Assembly (NCBI RefSeq): GCF_001638985.1
Contig: NW_017265138.1
Location: forward strand, 868,001 to 932,000
Length of the DNA stretch: 64,000 bases
Direction of reading: 5' to 3'
Origin: Phycomyces blakesleeanus NRRL 1555(-)
Taxonomy: Eukaryota; Mucoromycota; Mucoromycetes; Mucorales; Phycomycetaceae
Shown here: in pieces, positions 49,536-61,265 of the stretch
Position numbering within the stretch: position 1 is the stretch's first letter
How the letters are laid out: every line of letters starts with the position of its first letter
Program-made: the position numbers and the translations under genes
The notes under the pieces: generated by a model
The model's database searches: none
What the model saw: the letters and a program-made list of their open reading frames with translations, nothing else
What the model was told of the DNA's origin: nothing

Positions 49536-50000
49536 GTGCGCGTGCGTGTGTCTATTCGTGATATAAACTTGCATCATGTTTCTTAACAATCTTCAAAAAG
49601 CCAGTGTAGTTAAGTCGAGTGAATTTCTCTAGATCATAAACGTCTGCAATGATTCGTTCCAGCTCAACCTGACAAAGCGAAAACTCCTCGTCTTTTGGGT
49701 TAGTTTTTTTGCAAACAGAATCGACTTGTATGGCTTCTTGTCTAATCCTAAATTGGATTTCGTCGAGTTTGGCTCGTTGGAAGCTGTAGACCTTGTCGAG
49801 TTCGCTTTCTAGACACTCGATGAATTCGGATTCGTTTTCTTCTAGCCACTGGTTGTTTATGCGCTTCTTCAACATGTTTTTCAGGCCATCGTAGTCTACA
49901 CAAGAGTGAGTCGTGCTTCAGTTGGTTGAAAGGTCGTACCAAGGTAGGACGATGTCCATTCAGGGTAAAGCGAGGACTTGAGAGTTTGGCCGAATTTCAT
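47536..50000 (-). CDS. VTC4: Vacuolar transporter chaperone / polyphosphate polymerase Vtc4
   Basis: Five exons (50000-49940, 49895-49573, 49432-49233, 49130-47695, 47579-47536) encode 687 aa. An SPX domain occupies about residues 1-160 ([34 protein letters not shown]), followed by the catalytic tunnel domain. Its markers are [71 protein letters not shown] and [20 protein letters not shown]. Three C-terminal membrane helices end the protein. The basic residues IRMRW and the acidic-basic pair EVK match the active site of yeast Vtc4, which makes polyphosphate from ATP and passes it into the vacuole; SPX senses inositol pyrophosphates. Intron 2 (49572-49433) must be GC-AG to keep frame. The last short exon is the least certain part. 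Confidence 0.95.
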
Positions 50001-50794
50001 TATAGCTGACAGGTAGGTTAGGTTATAGCTTGGCCAGATCTTGAAGATTTATAGCTATAAATATGAATATGTTTTACTGATATTATCCTTATTTGATAAG
50101 TATAAAGAACAAGAGCAAGAACAAGAGCAATAACCAAGAGTAGAAATGAATTATAAATATAAATAAAAAATAAAAAATAAAAATCGTCATTCGTTATGCA
50201 GTGCTGGTGGTTTAAAGACCGATGTAATCTCTTTGGTGTATATAAATATTTGTACGTAAAATACAACAAAAAAACAGACATTTTCAAAACTTTGGCTTAT
50301 TTTGTTCAATTAAACACTACCAGTATAGCAGGAATACCAGCCGTATACTTTGAAGAGAATAAATAATACAGAGCAAAATAAATAATAGACATAAAATTAA
50401 TGCCTTATTCTCGTAATTATTTTGCTCTTTATGATCGTAGATTTTGATCTTGATATTGATTTTAGCACTCGCTTTATAATACAGAATGGCGAAGTAAAAC
50501 ATAAGGCACATTTAGAAAGTAGAGCTTTCGACCTTCTCGTTTTCTTTGGGCTTGTTTTTTTTATAGAAGTTTACGGAGTTAGGAAGCCCAAAGAAAAAGA
50601 TAGAGATAAAGAGAGGTTGGGGGGTAGAAGGAAGGAGGATTGTTGAATAAGACGGTCACAAGGTGGCTGAATCCATTTGTCTTTCACAGCACCCCCCCTC
50701 CACTTCCATTTGCTTTGACAAGTCAACACCACCAATCCTCTGTCCTTGTTTTTAATTCTTTCTTTTCTTTAAAAAAAAAGTTAAATTCTATAAA
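50001..50794. other. Divergent promoter region of VTC4 and mitochondrial uS19
   Basis: About 790 bp shared between a minus-strand and a plus-strand gene. A/T-rich on the VTC4 side; a G/A-rich block near 50600-50640 and a C/T-rich leader precede uS19. No clear motif was identified. Confidence 0.5.
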
Positions 50795-51344
50795 ATGCCT
50801 CGTTCAGCTTGGAAAGGTCCCTTCTTCACCTCATTCCCTGGTCTCAGACAGGCAATCCAGAATGGAACACCCATTGCCACTCAGGGTTAGTATCAATTTA
50901 TATTTTAAGAAAATTACATTAATATTAAACACACAAATAAGAAGAAGAATAAAAAAATGCTTAATGTTCATGTCTCTTTATCTATATAAATATTTGTATA
51001 TTTCACCAAAAATACATACACTCACACACACACACGTACATACACACATGTATACAATTGTCAACATTCTGAAACAAATTTACCACCAAATCTTCCACCT
51101 ATTTCATCCTCATGAACGGTCTTATTGTTTCTTTCTTTCTAAACACAAATCAACCGACCGCTCGACAACATCAACAGCTCGTAGCTGCACCATCCTTCCA
51201 TCGTTTGTCGGCTTGAAATTCCTCGTTCACAATGGAAAAGACTACCTTCCTGTTCATGTCACTGAGGAAATGATTGGTCACAAGCTTGGCGAGTTCTCGT
51301 TCACTCGCAAGCGTTTCTCTTATAGATTTACAAAGGCAAAGTAA
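50795..51344 (+). CDS. RSM19: Mitochondrial small-subunit ribosomal protein uS19m
   Basis: Two exons (50795-50885, 51178-51344) encode 85 aa, typical of bacterial-type S19. The start [11 protein letters not shown] corresponds to the conserved RSxKKGPF segment. After the join come [40 protein letters not shown], matching the S19 core ending GHKLGEFAxTR. The protein binds 16S-like rRNA in the head of the small mitochondrial subunit. The bacterial-type sequence and lack of the N-terminal extension of cytosolic uS19 support mitochondrial use; no long presequence is needed in fungal Rsm19. Confidence 0.93.
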
Positions 51345-51619
51345 AAAAAAAGCAAAAGAAAATGATAATCGACTGGATTGGAATGGAATGGAATGGACTG
51401 GAATTCATTCATTCATTTATTTTTTTTAATTGTGTGAGAGTGCGAGTGCGAATGAATGTTTGAGTAAGAGTAAATTTTATTAGTATGCTATATATGTATA
51501 TATCATATATTCAATAGAGATAAAAATATACCTCTTATATGTCTATATATCTATCTATACATATACAAAAAATAATAAATACATAAATAATAATAATAAT
51601 AATAATAATAATGGCACAT

Positions 51620-52649
51620 CTAGTATATGTGGGGTAACAAAAGTGAACGAGATCGAGGGAAAGCATCATTATATCTTTTGCCAAACGTCTTTCGGTACCA
51701 CTGGTCAGTCTCTCCAGCAGTAACACCAAGGTTGACAATTGTCCACACCAATCCAAATGTCAAAGTCCAATTACGTCCTTGATAGAGAATCCACAGCGAA
51801 ACATACACGAGAATGTCAGCAAAATAGTGAGGGACAACCAGATTCTCAAACCAATCTCCACGAGGGATCACGTAAGCGTTTCTGGTCTTTGGAGTACGAA
51901 GAGAAGCAAGAATCTTGTGGCAAGTGTGTTGGTGATAGGACGCATAGATAAACAATCCAATTGAAGGAATGGTTGTCCAAGGAAGTGTAAAAGGTTCAAC
52001 TACTTCATTATGTTCACGACCATGATAATCATTATGATTATCCACACCACAAGAGTGATGAATAAACTGAGATTGGTCATATAAAAATCCCTCTCTCTCT
52101 ATTTTTTCTCTTTGTACCTTTTATTGGCTGCCAGATACCAAAATTAGCTGCTCCTTCTAGCCAGGCACCAATAACCATAGCTCCATAGAATCCCATCCCA
52201 GCCAAATAATGGCTAAAATGCATGCGTGCATTGGCAGATGGGCGTTCAATCATCATCGATTCATATAGGCGTCTGGCCAGATGAATTGTCATCAACCCTA
52301 GACCAACCAAACATTCTCCAAGGCCAAGATGTCGACTGCCCTGAGGTGTGTCCCACAAGCGCAAGACAGTCAGTACTGGGCCAAATACCTTCCATTGTAA
52401 AGCTAGGGTGATTTCGATGATGCATTCTATTGCGGCCATCAGTCCTACTGCATAAAAGTGACAAAACCATGTTTTTGGTACAGTTATATTCTTGATCCAG
52501 CGCGCCATCGCAGTCAATGGTTGATCGGCTGTGTAATCCAGCTTTCCATACGCCAATACAGATGAACGCAACAGTGCTATGTGCTTTGACACAAAACTTA
52601 GTATTGTAAGTATAGCAAGACAGCCACAAAGGACTATAATTAAGTACAT
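51620..52649 (-). CDS. Polyprenol reductase (SRD5A3/Dfg10 type)
   Basis: Two exons (52649-52118 and 51999-51620) encode 303 aa, close to human SRD5A3. The family hallmarks are HLARRLYESMMIERPSANAR and MHFSHYLAGMGFYGAMVIGA in exon 1. In exon 2 they are TLPWTTIPSIGLFIYASYHQ, IPRGDWFENLVVPHYFADIL and the C-terminal TDQWYRKTFGKRYND with the NADPH-binding signature of steroid 5-alpha-reductases. The acceptor at 52000 is the one that keeps phase; an earlier AG would bring a stop. In yeast and man this ER enzyme acts in the conversion of polyprenol to dolichol, the lipid carrier for N-glycosylation. It converges with uS19m, 275 bp apart. Confidence 0.92.
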
Positions 52650-53611
52650 TCTAGAGATCTATTTATTTATTTTCTTTCTTTCTTTCTCTTTATTCTAGAT
52701 AGATTCCAAATTACTGCAAAGAGTAAATATGTGTTGTATGTGTGTGTGTAAACCAAGAAAGTAAAGATGTGATATATCAAAGCAAGTCACAATCACTAAA
52801 GTTTATATAAGTGTTGCTTAATTTCTGACTCGCTGCTAACAAGCATCACTAATCCAACTTTTGAAAAATATATAAATTAAAGCAAGATAAATGGAGAAAG
52901 GTTTTAAAAGTCTTTTATACAGGATATTGCTGCTTAACTTAATACCTTTGTCTATCAGTTAAATAAATAAATAATTAAATAATTAAGTTAAGAGTCTAGA
53001 TAATGATATAATAGATAATTAAATCAATATATATATATATATATTTATCGCGCAATATATTACTCCAAAGGCAAAACCAAACAAGCAAACATAAAACATT
53101 ATATTTGTTCTTAATTGGACACACAGTTGGTCAAGGCAGATAAAAAAAATGAGCTCAGCCAAAACAGATTGATTAATTTTTTGCCGTCTATCTTTACCGA
53201 TTGTTCAAGGTACATTTTGCAACAGCTAAAGGACGCAATTAAAAAGTGTAATTTTTAGTTTGTATTTATTTATTCTTTTTTTTTTTTTTTTAAAAAAAAA
53301 GTAAACGAATTATTGACTATTGTAATAGGTATATTCTACTGTCTAATTGTCAATTGGGATAACCAATGCATAAAAATAGCCAATCGTCGTCGTCTGAACT
53401 TTTTCTAATGCTCGTCTTGCAAGATTAAATATTTTGATCTTTATTCTAAAACTCTAATCCCATTATATTGCTTAAGCTTTTTGATAGTTATTATTTGATC
53501 GGTTTGGTTTGTCTAGACCAACTAATTCTCTTTAACAGCGTGTATGTGTGTTTGGGTTTGAATGTACAATATGTATATGTATATGTATAATGTATAATGT
53601 ATATATTTAAT
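52650..53611. other. Spacer between SRD5A3-type and Dsc3 genes
   Basis: No gene. It holds an A/T palindrome at 53276-53300 and the SRD5A3 promoter. Confidence 0.5.
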
Positions 53612-54829
53612 TTAATAGTATACATGGAGTACACCAAATGATATATTGATCATAATACCTGCCACAATACCTAATAACCAGATCCAGATGAGACTAACAA
53701 AAAAAAACTAAATAAGCAGAAATCTTGTGCTTACCCATTTGATGCCTTCGAGAAAAGACATTCTCACGGAACCAAAAGAGACAAATGACTCCCAGAAAGA
53801 AGCCTAGCATGAGTCCCCAGACCATCTCTTTGTATGTACCCTGAAGAGCTTGAATTTTGAATGTACGCATATAAGTTAATATAAATAACCAAAGACATCA
53901 CACAAGCACGCACAAAAGAAGAAGAGAAAGAGAGTTCTTTTTAAAAAAAAATACTTACTTCCGTCTGGTAATGTGTCTGTAGTATTGTCCATCCATTGCT
54001 CTTCAAGATGTCGAGCCTCCTCATTATCTAATATTAAATATTAGTATATATATGTATATTATGAAATTATGAAAGACCTTGACTCACCTCCTTCAATAGG
54101 TGTACCGTGTAATCGATGGAACTGAGACCGTATGTTTTGAATATCATCTTCTGTGAATCCACTCTCTCGTAATCGATCAAAGCCAGTAACAGGTATATTA
54201 GGTGTAGGTTGCTGTAATTCATAATAATAATAATAATTAAAAACGCATTGAGTTGAATGTAATGTATATTTATGCATGTGTATTATATATATTTTACAGT
54301 TCTTACGTTTTTTGTACTTGTTTGCTCAGGAACATAGTCTGATAATGAGCAATGAATGTAGACAGGTAAAGGTGTCATCTTTGATTTCGATCCATCACTG
54401 GTCATCTTCCCGAGTCCATAGTCACTTGGAGTATTGTTGTCTTCAAGTATACGGCCACTGTGAATAAGACGAATGTATTTTCCTTTGGCATGTGGTGACA
54501 TTTGACAAATCTATAAATGAAGACATTCTTAATGACAAGATTCAAGACAAACTGACGACATAAAAAAAAATGCAAGATAGACAGTGCATATATGTATGTA
54601 GTATTGTAATACAAGAGGAATCTCGAGACTTTTGTTATTTATCTAAAGAGCATTGCTTTCTACACACCCTCGCTCTCTCCCTCACACACACATATATATA
54701 TATATTATATACTTTTTGTTTGACTGTGGAAATGGTATCGTGGGGGGAAACAGATAAGACGAGATCTTGTCGATCTGACCATCGAATGTGTAGGTCGATG
54801 GTGTCGTAATATTCGGTTGGTTCACTCAT
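53612..54829 (-). CDS. Dsc E3 ligase subunit 3, ubiquitin-like membrane protein
   Basis: Six exons (54829-54713, 54510-54307, 54211-54088, 54027-53959, 53848-53735, 53670-53612) encode 228 aa with in-frame GT-AG joins. An N-terminal ubiquitin-like domain (IDLHIRWSDRQDLVLSVSPH, then GKYIRLIHSGRILEDNNTPS and LPVYIHCSLSD) is followed by a C-terminal domain with GFDRLRESGFTEDDIQNIRS and RSQFHRLHG. Two membrane helices close the protein (MVWGLMLGFFLGVICLFWF; GIVAGIMINISFGVLHVYY). This is the layout of Dsc3 (DUF2407), a Golgi/endosome E3 ligase subunit that in fission yeast and Aspergillus acts in SREBP cleavage and membrane-protein quality control. Acceptors for exons 5 and 6 were chosen because nearer AGs break the frame. 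Confidence 0.88.
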
Positions 54830-55172
54830 TATATTCCAAAAGAGATAGAAAAAGATGGGGTATTAAAGGAATATTAAAGAAGTATATTAGGTGAATACAA
54901 AGAAGAAGAAGAAAAAGAAGCAGAAGAAAAGTGTAGTAGAAAAGAAAGAAAATGTGTGTGTGTAAAACAGGGAGAATGAAAAAAAAGAAAGTGTTCTGAC
55001 GTACAGGGAAAGTGACACAAACCACACTATAAATCTATATAACTTGTATCACAAATAACATTACATTTGTGTGTGTATTTGGGTGTGGGTGTCAAGTTTT
55101 TCTTTTTCTTTTTTTTTCTTTTTTGTTTTTCTTTCTTTTCTTTGTACATTTTGAAACAGAACATTTCACATG
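54830..55172. other. Shared divergent promoter of Dsc3 and GGA genes
   Basis: 343 bp between two divergent start codons. Purine-rich on the Dsc3 side; no recognisable TATA box. Confidence 0.5.
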
Positions 55173-55203
55173 ATGGCCAATCGCTTGGAAACACTAATTG
55201 GTA

Positions 55204-55260
<57 letters not shown>

Positions 55261-57930
55261 TATATAAACAACCTCAATAAAAAGAAGAAGCCCTTTTCTT
55301 AATGTTGGATTCCAATCGATTCGTGCATTGAGTGTAGAAATTGCCTGCAATCCGAAACGTACCAAGGCAGACCAATCGACCAATATTGCAATCTGTCAAC
55401 TTATCAATGAAAAGGAAGGAATCTAGTAAGTGTAGATTCATCCTGTCCTTTTCTCAAAATATTCAATAATAATGTCAACATACAAATATACATTTAGTCC
55501 ACGTAAAGCTGCTATGCTACTGGCAGGTTTTGCAGCAAGCTCTCAGCCCAATAGAGCTTTGCTTGCTCTAGACGTATGTTGTTTTTACTTTTTAAATGCT
55601 CCATTTAGATTTAGATTATGATGGTGATTCTATATATTGTTTCTTAAAACAAAAGATTCCTTGATTTTAACCAACTCACAACCACAAAGTTACTGGATAC
55701 TTGTGCAAAGCAATGTGGATACCCCTTTCACCTACAGATAGCCACCAAGGAATTTCTTAACAAAATCGTGTCCAAATTTCCAGAACGCCCACCTCCTGGC
55801 TACTCACCTTCTTCCCATCAGGAAAACAATCAATGGAACCACTTTGATAATTTTGTCCAGTCAGTCACATTTTCAGTTCCTATCATGGATCGTACGCTTT
55901 ATTTGATTAAGGAGTGGAAGGTTGGATTGGCAGATATGTCTCGTTTCAAACAAGACTTTAGTATGATAAAGGAAATGTACCGGCTGTTGCGGTACAAAGG
56001 CTACAGATTCCCTGAGATCAGAGAAGAGTCAATTAGAGCACTTGTACCCCCAGAAGTAAGGAAAAAAATCTGGTGTACTTTATCAAAGTTTCTTAATCAA
56101 AACAAAACAAAAAAATAGGAATTACGAACAGCGGACGAACTTGAAGAAGAAGATAGACTAGCTCGATCAGCAGTAAGTATTACATACGATATTTTTTCTT
56201 ATGAACAATCAAACAACATTATTGACATTCTTAATTAATATTGTTATCAGAAATTACAAGAGCTCATTCGACGAGGAACACCACAAGATCTTGTAGAAGC
56301 ACACAATCTTATCCAAATCATGACAGGATATGCAAGTACAATTCTTAAAACACACAGATCCAGTGAATAATTAACACGTCAATATTTAGGACAAGCGGCA
56401 TCAAACAGACTACAAGCAAAAATTTGCAGATGAGATCAATGCAATCCAGGAACAAGCCATGTCTTTGTTTGAGATCCTAAATGCAGTTCAACCAAACCAA
56501 GGATTTCAATTGAGTACACCTGCCAAAGTAATAATGATGAAAACAATAAAAATTAAAATTAAAACACACATTATATATATATATATATATATAAACAAGA
56601 GATATTAATCTAGTATCTATCAATTGATACAGAATCTTGTCCAAGCATGTACACTAGCTCAAGCTAGAGTAAGCAAGTTTATTCAAAATGGAGACAGAGA
56701 AGATTCCGGTGAGAGATTGTATAAATACTTCTTTTTTTTTTTTAAAAAAAAAAAAAGAAAATTAACAAAAACTTGTAGATGACCTATTGGCATTGAACGA
56801 CTTGCTAAATAATGTATTGGCTAAATACACCGACCTCAAGCAAGGACTGTACAACACTCACTATGGTATCCATGGTCGAATTAAAGAGTCTGATATACCC
56901 ACAGAACAACAACCACCTATCAGTCTTATTGATCTAGACGACGACGACGAATGCACTACAGAAGCACCACCCGAATATACTTTCTCACATGTGAATGATC
57001 TAGCAGATATCTTTGAAAAGACAAATATCGTTAGTCCGTCTTCCAACTCTCCCAAATCATTTGGATCGCCCGTTGTTTCCGACCTTACACAATCAACACC
57101 AGGCACAGAACCGAAACCTACTGGAACTTCTGGTGAACAGAGTAAATATATATATAAGAGAATATACTGAACAAATTAAACTAATATATTATAAATTTCT
57201 AGTTGTATTGGTGAACAAAAATGGACTTTGTATCGTATTAGAGATCACACAAGTAGGATCCTTGTTGTCTATCAACGCTCTCTACTCCAACCGATCAAAC
57301 GCGCCAATGACCCGAATGACTCTCTCACTCGCGACTCCTAAAGTAAAATATGAAATTCGATTAGATTAATAGGATTCCTAGCTTCTTTCTATTATTATTC
57401 TGTGGACTAATTGTGATATATATATATATGAAAATGAAATAGTCTGTAGAATTGAACATGGGATTTCAATCATCTCAAACAGTTCCACCGAAATCAGAAA
57501 ACCAAGTTTATCAGACAATCCAAGTCAAGAACACTACAAAGGTATTTACATAATAGTAATCATTAATTCATTCATTTTAGTGGTAGGGATAGTAGCTGTG
57601 ACTGTAGCTATATCGACCTTGATAATATTGATAGCGATAATGACAGTAGTATTATCACTGTTGTTATCATTATCGTTATCATTATCACCTTTAAGATTTT
57701 TAATATTTAAAAATACAATCAAAGAAATATATTATCGTTAGCTTGCTAGTACTAGTATTCGATTCTTTATATTGATTTATTGATTTATTTTTTAAAAAAA
57801 TAATGTATATAAATGTATGTGTTACTCTTGATGATTCCAGGATTCACTGAGATTACGATACAAGGCTACATATGAACAATCTGGTGTGGAGATGGAACTA
57901 TCAGGAGAATACAGTGCTTACAATAAATAA
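55173..57930 (+). CDS. GGA clathrin adaptor (VHS-GAT-GAE)
   Basis: Twelve exons (55173-55200, 55338-55425, 55498-55573, 55690-56055, 56119-56172, 56251-56331, 56390-56527, 56633-56708, 56779-57141, 57203-57342, 57443-57541, 57841-57930) encode 532 aa. The VHS domain has RLETLIEIACNPKRTKADQS, AICQLINEKEGIYPRKAAML, TCAKQCGYPFHLQIATKEFL. The linker and GAT domain have ELRTADELEEEDRLARSAKL, RRGTPQDLVEAHNLIQIMTG and LNDLLNNVLAKYTDLKQGLY. Then comes a clathrin-box-like LIDLD near 56925-56940, and the GAE ear (LVNKNGLCIVLEITQVGSLL to the end). GGAs sort cargo at the trans-Golgi with Arf1 and clathrin. Intron 6 (56332-56389) has to use a GC donor, GCAAGT; a GT four bases later would break the frame. 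Confidence 0.93.
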
Positions 57931-58140
57931 AATAATAAATATGTTTTTCTTAAAAGAAAAAATAGATATAAAATAATAAAATTAATTAATTAATTAATAA
58001 AATAACCAAAAAAAAATTAAATTTTTGAACCTCTTTTCTCCTTCACACCACAAATGTACTTCTTTGTGTTCATCTTCTTCCTCTCCTTTTCTTTTTCTCT
58101 TTAATATATCTTTCTTTTGATAGAAAGCTACATCTACACC

Positions 58141-58195
<55 letters not shown>

Positions 58196-58660
58196 AATAC
58201 GTGCTTAAGCATGTATTTGTGCGTGGCTGTGGTTGTGGCTGTGTACTTTTTTTCTTTTTTTTTGTGCCTCATGCATTGTCATAATTTTGTTTATAGAAGA
58301 AAAATAGGTGTATGGAAAGAAAGCAGACAAGACTTTTGTGAGAGCAAAAGAAAGAAAAGATATAGTAAAAAAAAAGGGGAAAGGGGGAGGGGGGGATAAA
58401 GAGAAAGAAAGAAGAAATAGAGATAAAGAGTAGAGGAAGAAGACGAGTGTAAATGGTGTACGAACAAGGATGTTTGTGCTTCCTTTGATTTCTTTTTTTT
58501 AAAAAAAAAATTATATATATATTCCACTATCAAATGGACATTATGGAGTTATGTTCATGGCTATTGAAAAATGAAAAATGAAAAATAATTAGTGAGCAAA
58601 CCATGATACGAGTTCTTTTGATCTTTTAACATTTATATATATATATATTTAAAAGCAAGT
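57931..58660. other. Intergenic spacer between convergent GGA and CK1 genes
   Basis: About 730 bp: an (AC)n tract at 58145-58190, a purine-rich block with G runs near 58375-58395, and an A/T palindrome at 58493-58510. No gene. Confidence 0.5.
58145..58190. repeat. (AC)n microsatellite
   Basis: Perfect dinucleotide run of about 23 AC units. Confidence 0.9.
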
Positions 58661-60625
58661 TTATTTTACATTGGTAGGAGGTATGTTCCTCGAAGAAGAG
58701 GACTGCATTGCACTTGGTTTGTGGAGTCCACCAACCACAGGAGGCTGCTTTGCGCCAGAGGTCGAACGGCGGAAAGAAGAAATGTTGCTAGAATCAACAG
58801 CTGTATTTGTGGGAGCGTTGGCCATGCGTGATGAAGATTGAACGGTTGCAGCTGGCAGCCGTGTGGTAGGAGTCTTCATTGCTTCTGGAGATTCGATTGG
58901 TTGCTGCTGCTGCTGTTGTTGTTGTTGTTGTTGCTGCTGTTGTGTTTGTTGCTCTCCATTCTAATTTATTTTTGGTGCATATACATATAGTAGAGCATGT
59001 GTGATTAATACTAAGCCCATAATTACCCCCTTCCAGAAAAACACAATATACACATGCATACACAGATAATCCTTATCTATAAAGAAATGTTGCTTACAAT
59101 CCTGACAACGGTCCAATCGAATACATAGTCGTAGAGGAACCCTTCTCGGACAAATAGATCCCGGAATAGTTTGCGCAGATAACTGTAGTCTGGCTTGTCA
59201 TCAAATCTAAGAGAGCGTGTGTAGTTGAGGTAGATGGCAAATTCACTTGGGAATCCACGACAAAGCAGCTCGGTGGGTGTGGTCATCTTCTTTTCCATGA
59301 TTCGATCGTACTTTTGCTTTTTGGTGGCTGCCTTTTGTCCCTGCCAGGGCAAAGAACCACGGCAGAAGTACATGAGCACATAGCCCAGGGATTCCAAATC
59401 GTCTCGTCTAGATTGTTCTAGTGTATTGTATTCGTTTTAATTTTAATTTCTGTTATTATTATTATTTTCGTCTTGCAACACATAGAACAAGATTTTCTCG
59501 ATCGGTTGTACTTTATACATTGGTATCAAGATGCATTTCTTACCTACGCCCAAATGTGTGTTGATACTGGCATAACGAGCAGTACCAGTCAAGTTCTTGT
59601 TTTCTCTGTATGGAATATGGAGGTGTGTGCGTGGGTCACGGTACTTTTTGGCCAATCCAAAGTCGATAACGTTAACCTGGTTTCCACGTTTGCCAATACC
59701 CATGAGAAAATTGTCTGGCTTGATATCGCGATGGATAAAGTTCTTGGAGTGAATGTATTCGATACGCGAAAGCTGTACATAGTAAGATTATGATAATCAA
59801 TTGGTTATTGATCAATTAGTTAGTGGCATAAAAGAAAAAGACTATTATATCTATATAAATATAAATATACACAATATTTATAAGGAGGACGGGGAGTTTG
59901 ATAATAATTATTGTACAGCTATATATATAGTTGTGTGTGGTACACGAGCCAATGAATAACCATGAGTAACCAACGCCTGGTACCCCCCCCCCCCCCCCCT
60001 CCCCGTCTTGCTCATTGTTATTGATTTATTCCTCTCTTTTACATATATGCGTGTGTGTATATATAATATTAAAATAAGTGCACGTACCATCTGATCGGCT
60101 AACAGCAGCACAGTCTTTAGAGTGAACTTTCGGTTACAAAAGTTGAAAAGATCTTCCAGAGAAGCTATCAAAAACAAAACAAAAAACAATAACAGGATCC
60201 ATATTATTAATACCAATGGGTTATTATAATATGTATGTATTGTGCATGTATTTTAATAATAAAAAGAAGTTGTTACATACGTCCCAAGAGATCCATGACC
60301 ATAGCATTGTAATCGCATTCTGTACCATACCACCGAACAAATGGAATTCCAACACCACCTGATAGTGCTTTGTAAACTTTGGTTTCGTATTCAAGCTGTG
60401 GGTGTTTTGCCTTTACTGATTCCAGCTTGATGGCAACTTCCTCGCTTGTGATAATATTTGTGCCTAATGAGAATAACAATAATAACATAAGACCACCAAA
60501 ATAAAGCAGCATCTACTTCTTTTTTATCCAATTCTTAACTCACCGAGATAAATGTCGCCAAAGGATCCAGACCCAATCTTGCGTCCAATGCGATACTTAT
60601 TTCCAACTCTTAAATCCATAGACAT
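58661..60625 (-). CDS. Casein kinase 1, Hrr25/CK1-delta-like
   Basis: Six exons (60625-60544, 60463-60281, 60164-60088, 59772-59544, 59417-59098, 58960-58661) encode 396 aa. The kinase domain shows the P-loop [17 protein letters not shown], the VAIKLESVK lysine, the catalytic loop [27 protein letters not shown] (the CK1 variant of DFG), [15 protein letters not shown] and the CK1 signature [18 protein letters not shown]. The tail (residues after about 300) starts with a Q-rich stretch coded by CAA/CAG repeats, followed by S/T/P-rich disorder. No C-terminal cysteines are seen, so it is not a palmitoylated Yck type. Hrr25-type kinases act in ribosome biogenesis, vesicle traffic and meiosis. Intron 3 holds a run of 17 C on the plus strand. 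Confidence 0.96.
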
Positions 60626-61235
60626 GATGAGGAATGGGAGTTATAACTGCTTAATGGAAGTAAAGAAGAACACTAAGAATAAATAAAAAATAAAAAATAA
60701 AGAAGGTAAGAAGAAGAATAGATATATTGTGTGTTTATGTATTTTGATAAAGCAAGAGAGAGAGAGAGAGAGAGAAAAACAACAAAATATTACAATATGA
60801 TTCGTGGGTTTGTTTTATATATATATATATAAAATTATTTGTGCGTGAGATCTCACAAGAGTTGGTTGCTCAAAAAAAAAAGAGAAATAGTAGAAGAAGA
60901 AGAGAGGGAGAAATAAGAAAACAAAAGAAAACGAAAGAAAAGAGAGCGAAGGAGGGAAAATCAAGTTTCCTATTTTTTTTTTTTCGTAATTTTCACCCCC
61001 AAAATAATAATAATTCACAAGTCCTTGTGAAAGTTTTTTTTTCTTTTCTTTTCTTTTCTTTTGAGAATTATTGAAACAGAAATATTACCAGCACTATTAT
61101 AACAATACAGTAAAATAAAATAAGGTGGTAGTGAAAAATGAAAGGAAATCAGAAGCTTAGTGAAGCTCAGTAAGGTCCAATGAAATGAAGAGTAAGTAAA
61201 GCTGAATAGAGAATAGAAGAGAAGAAGCTTGGAAT

Positions 61236-61265
61236 ATTGTATTGTATTGTATTGTATTGTATTGT
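61236..61265. repeat. (TTGTA)n pentanucleotide repeat
   Basis: About six tandem units. Confidence 0.8.
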
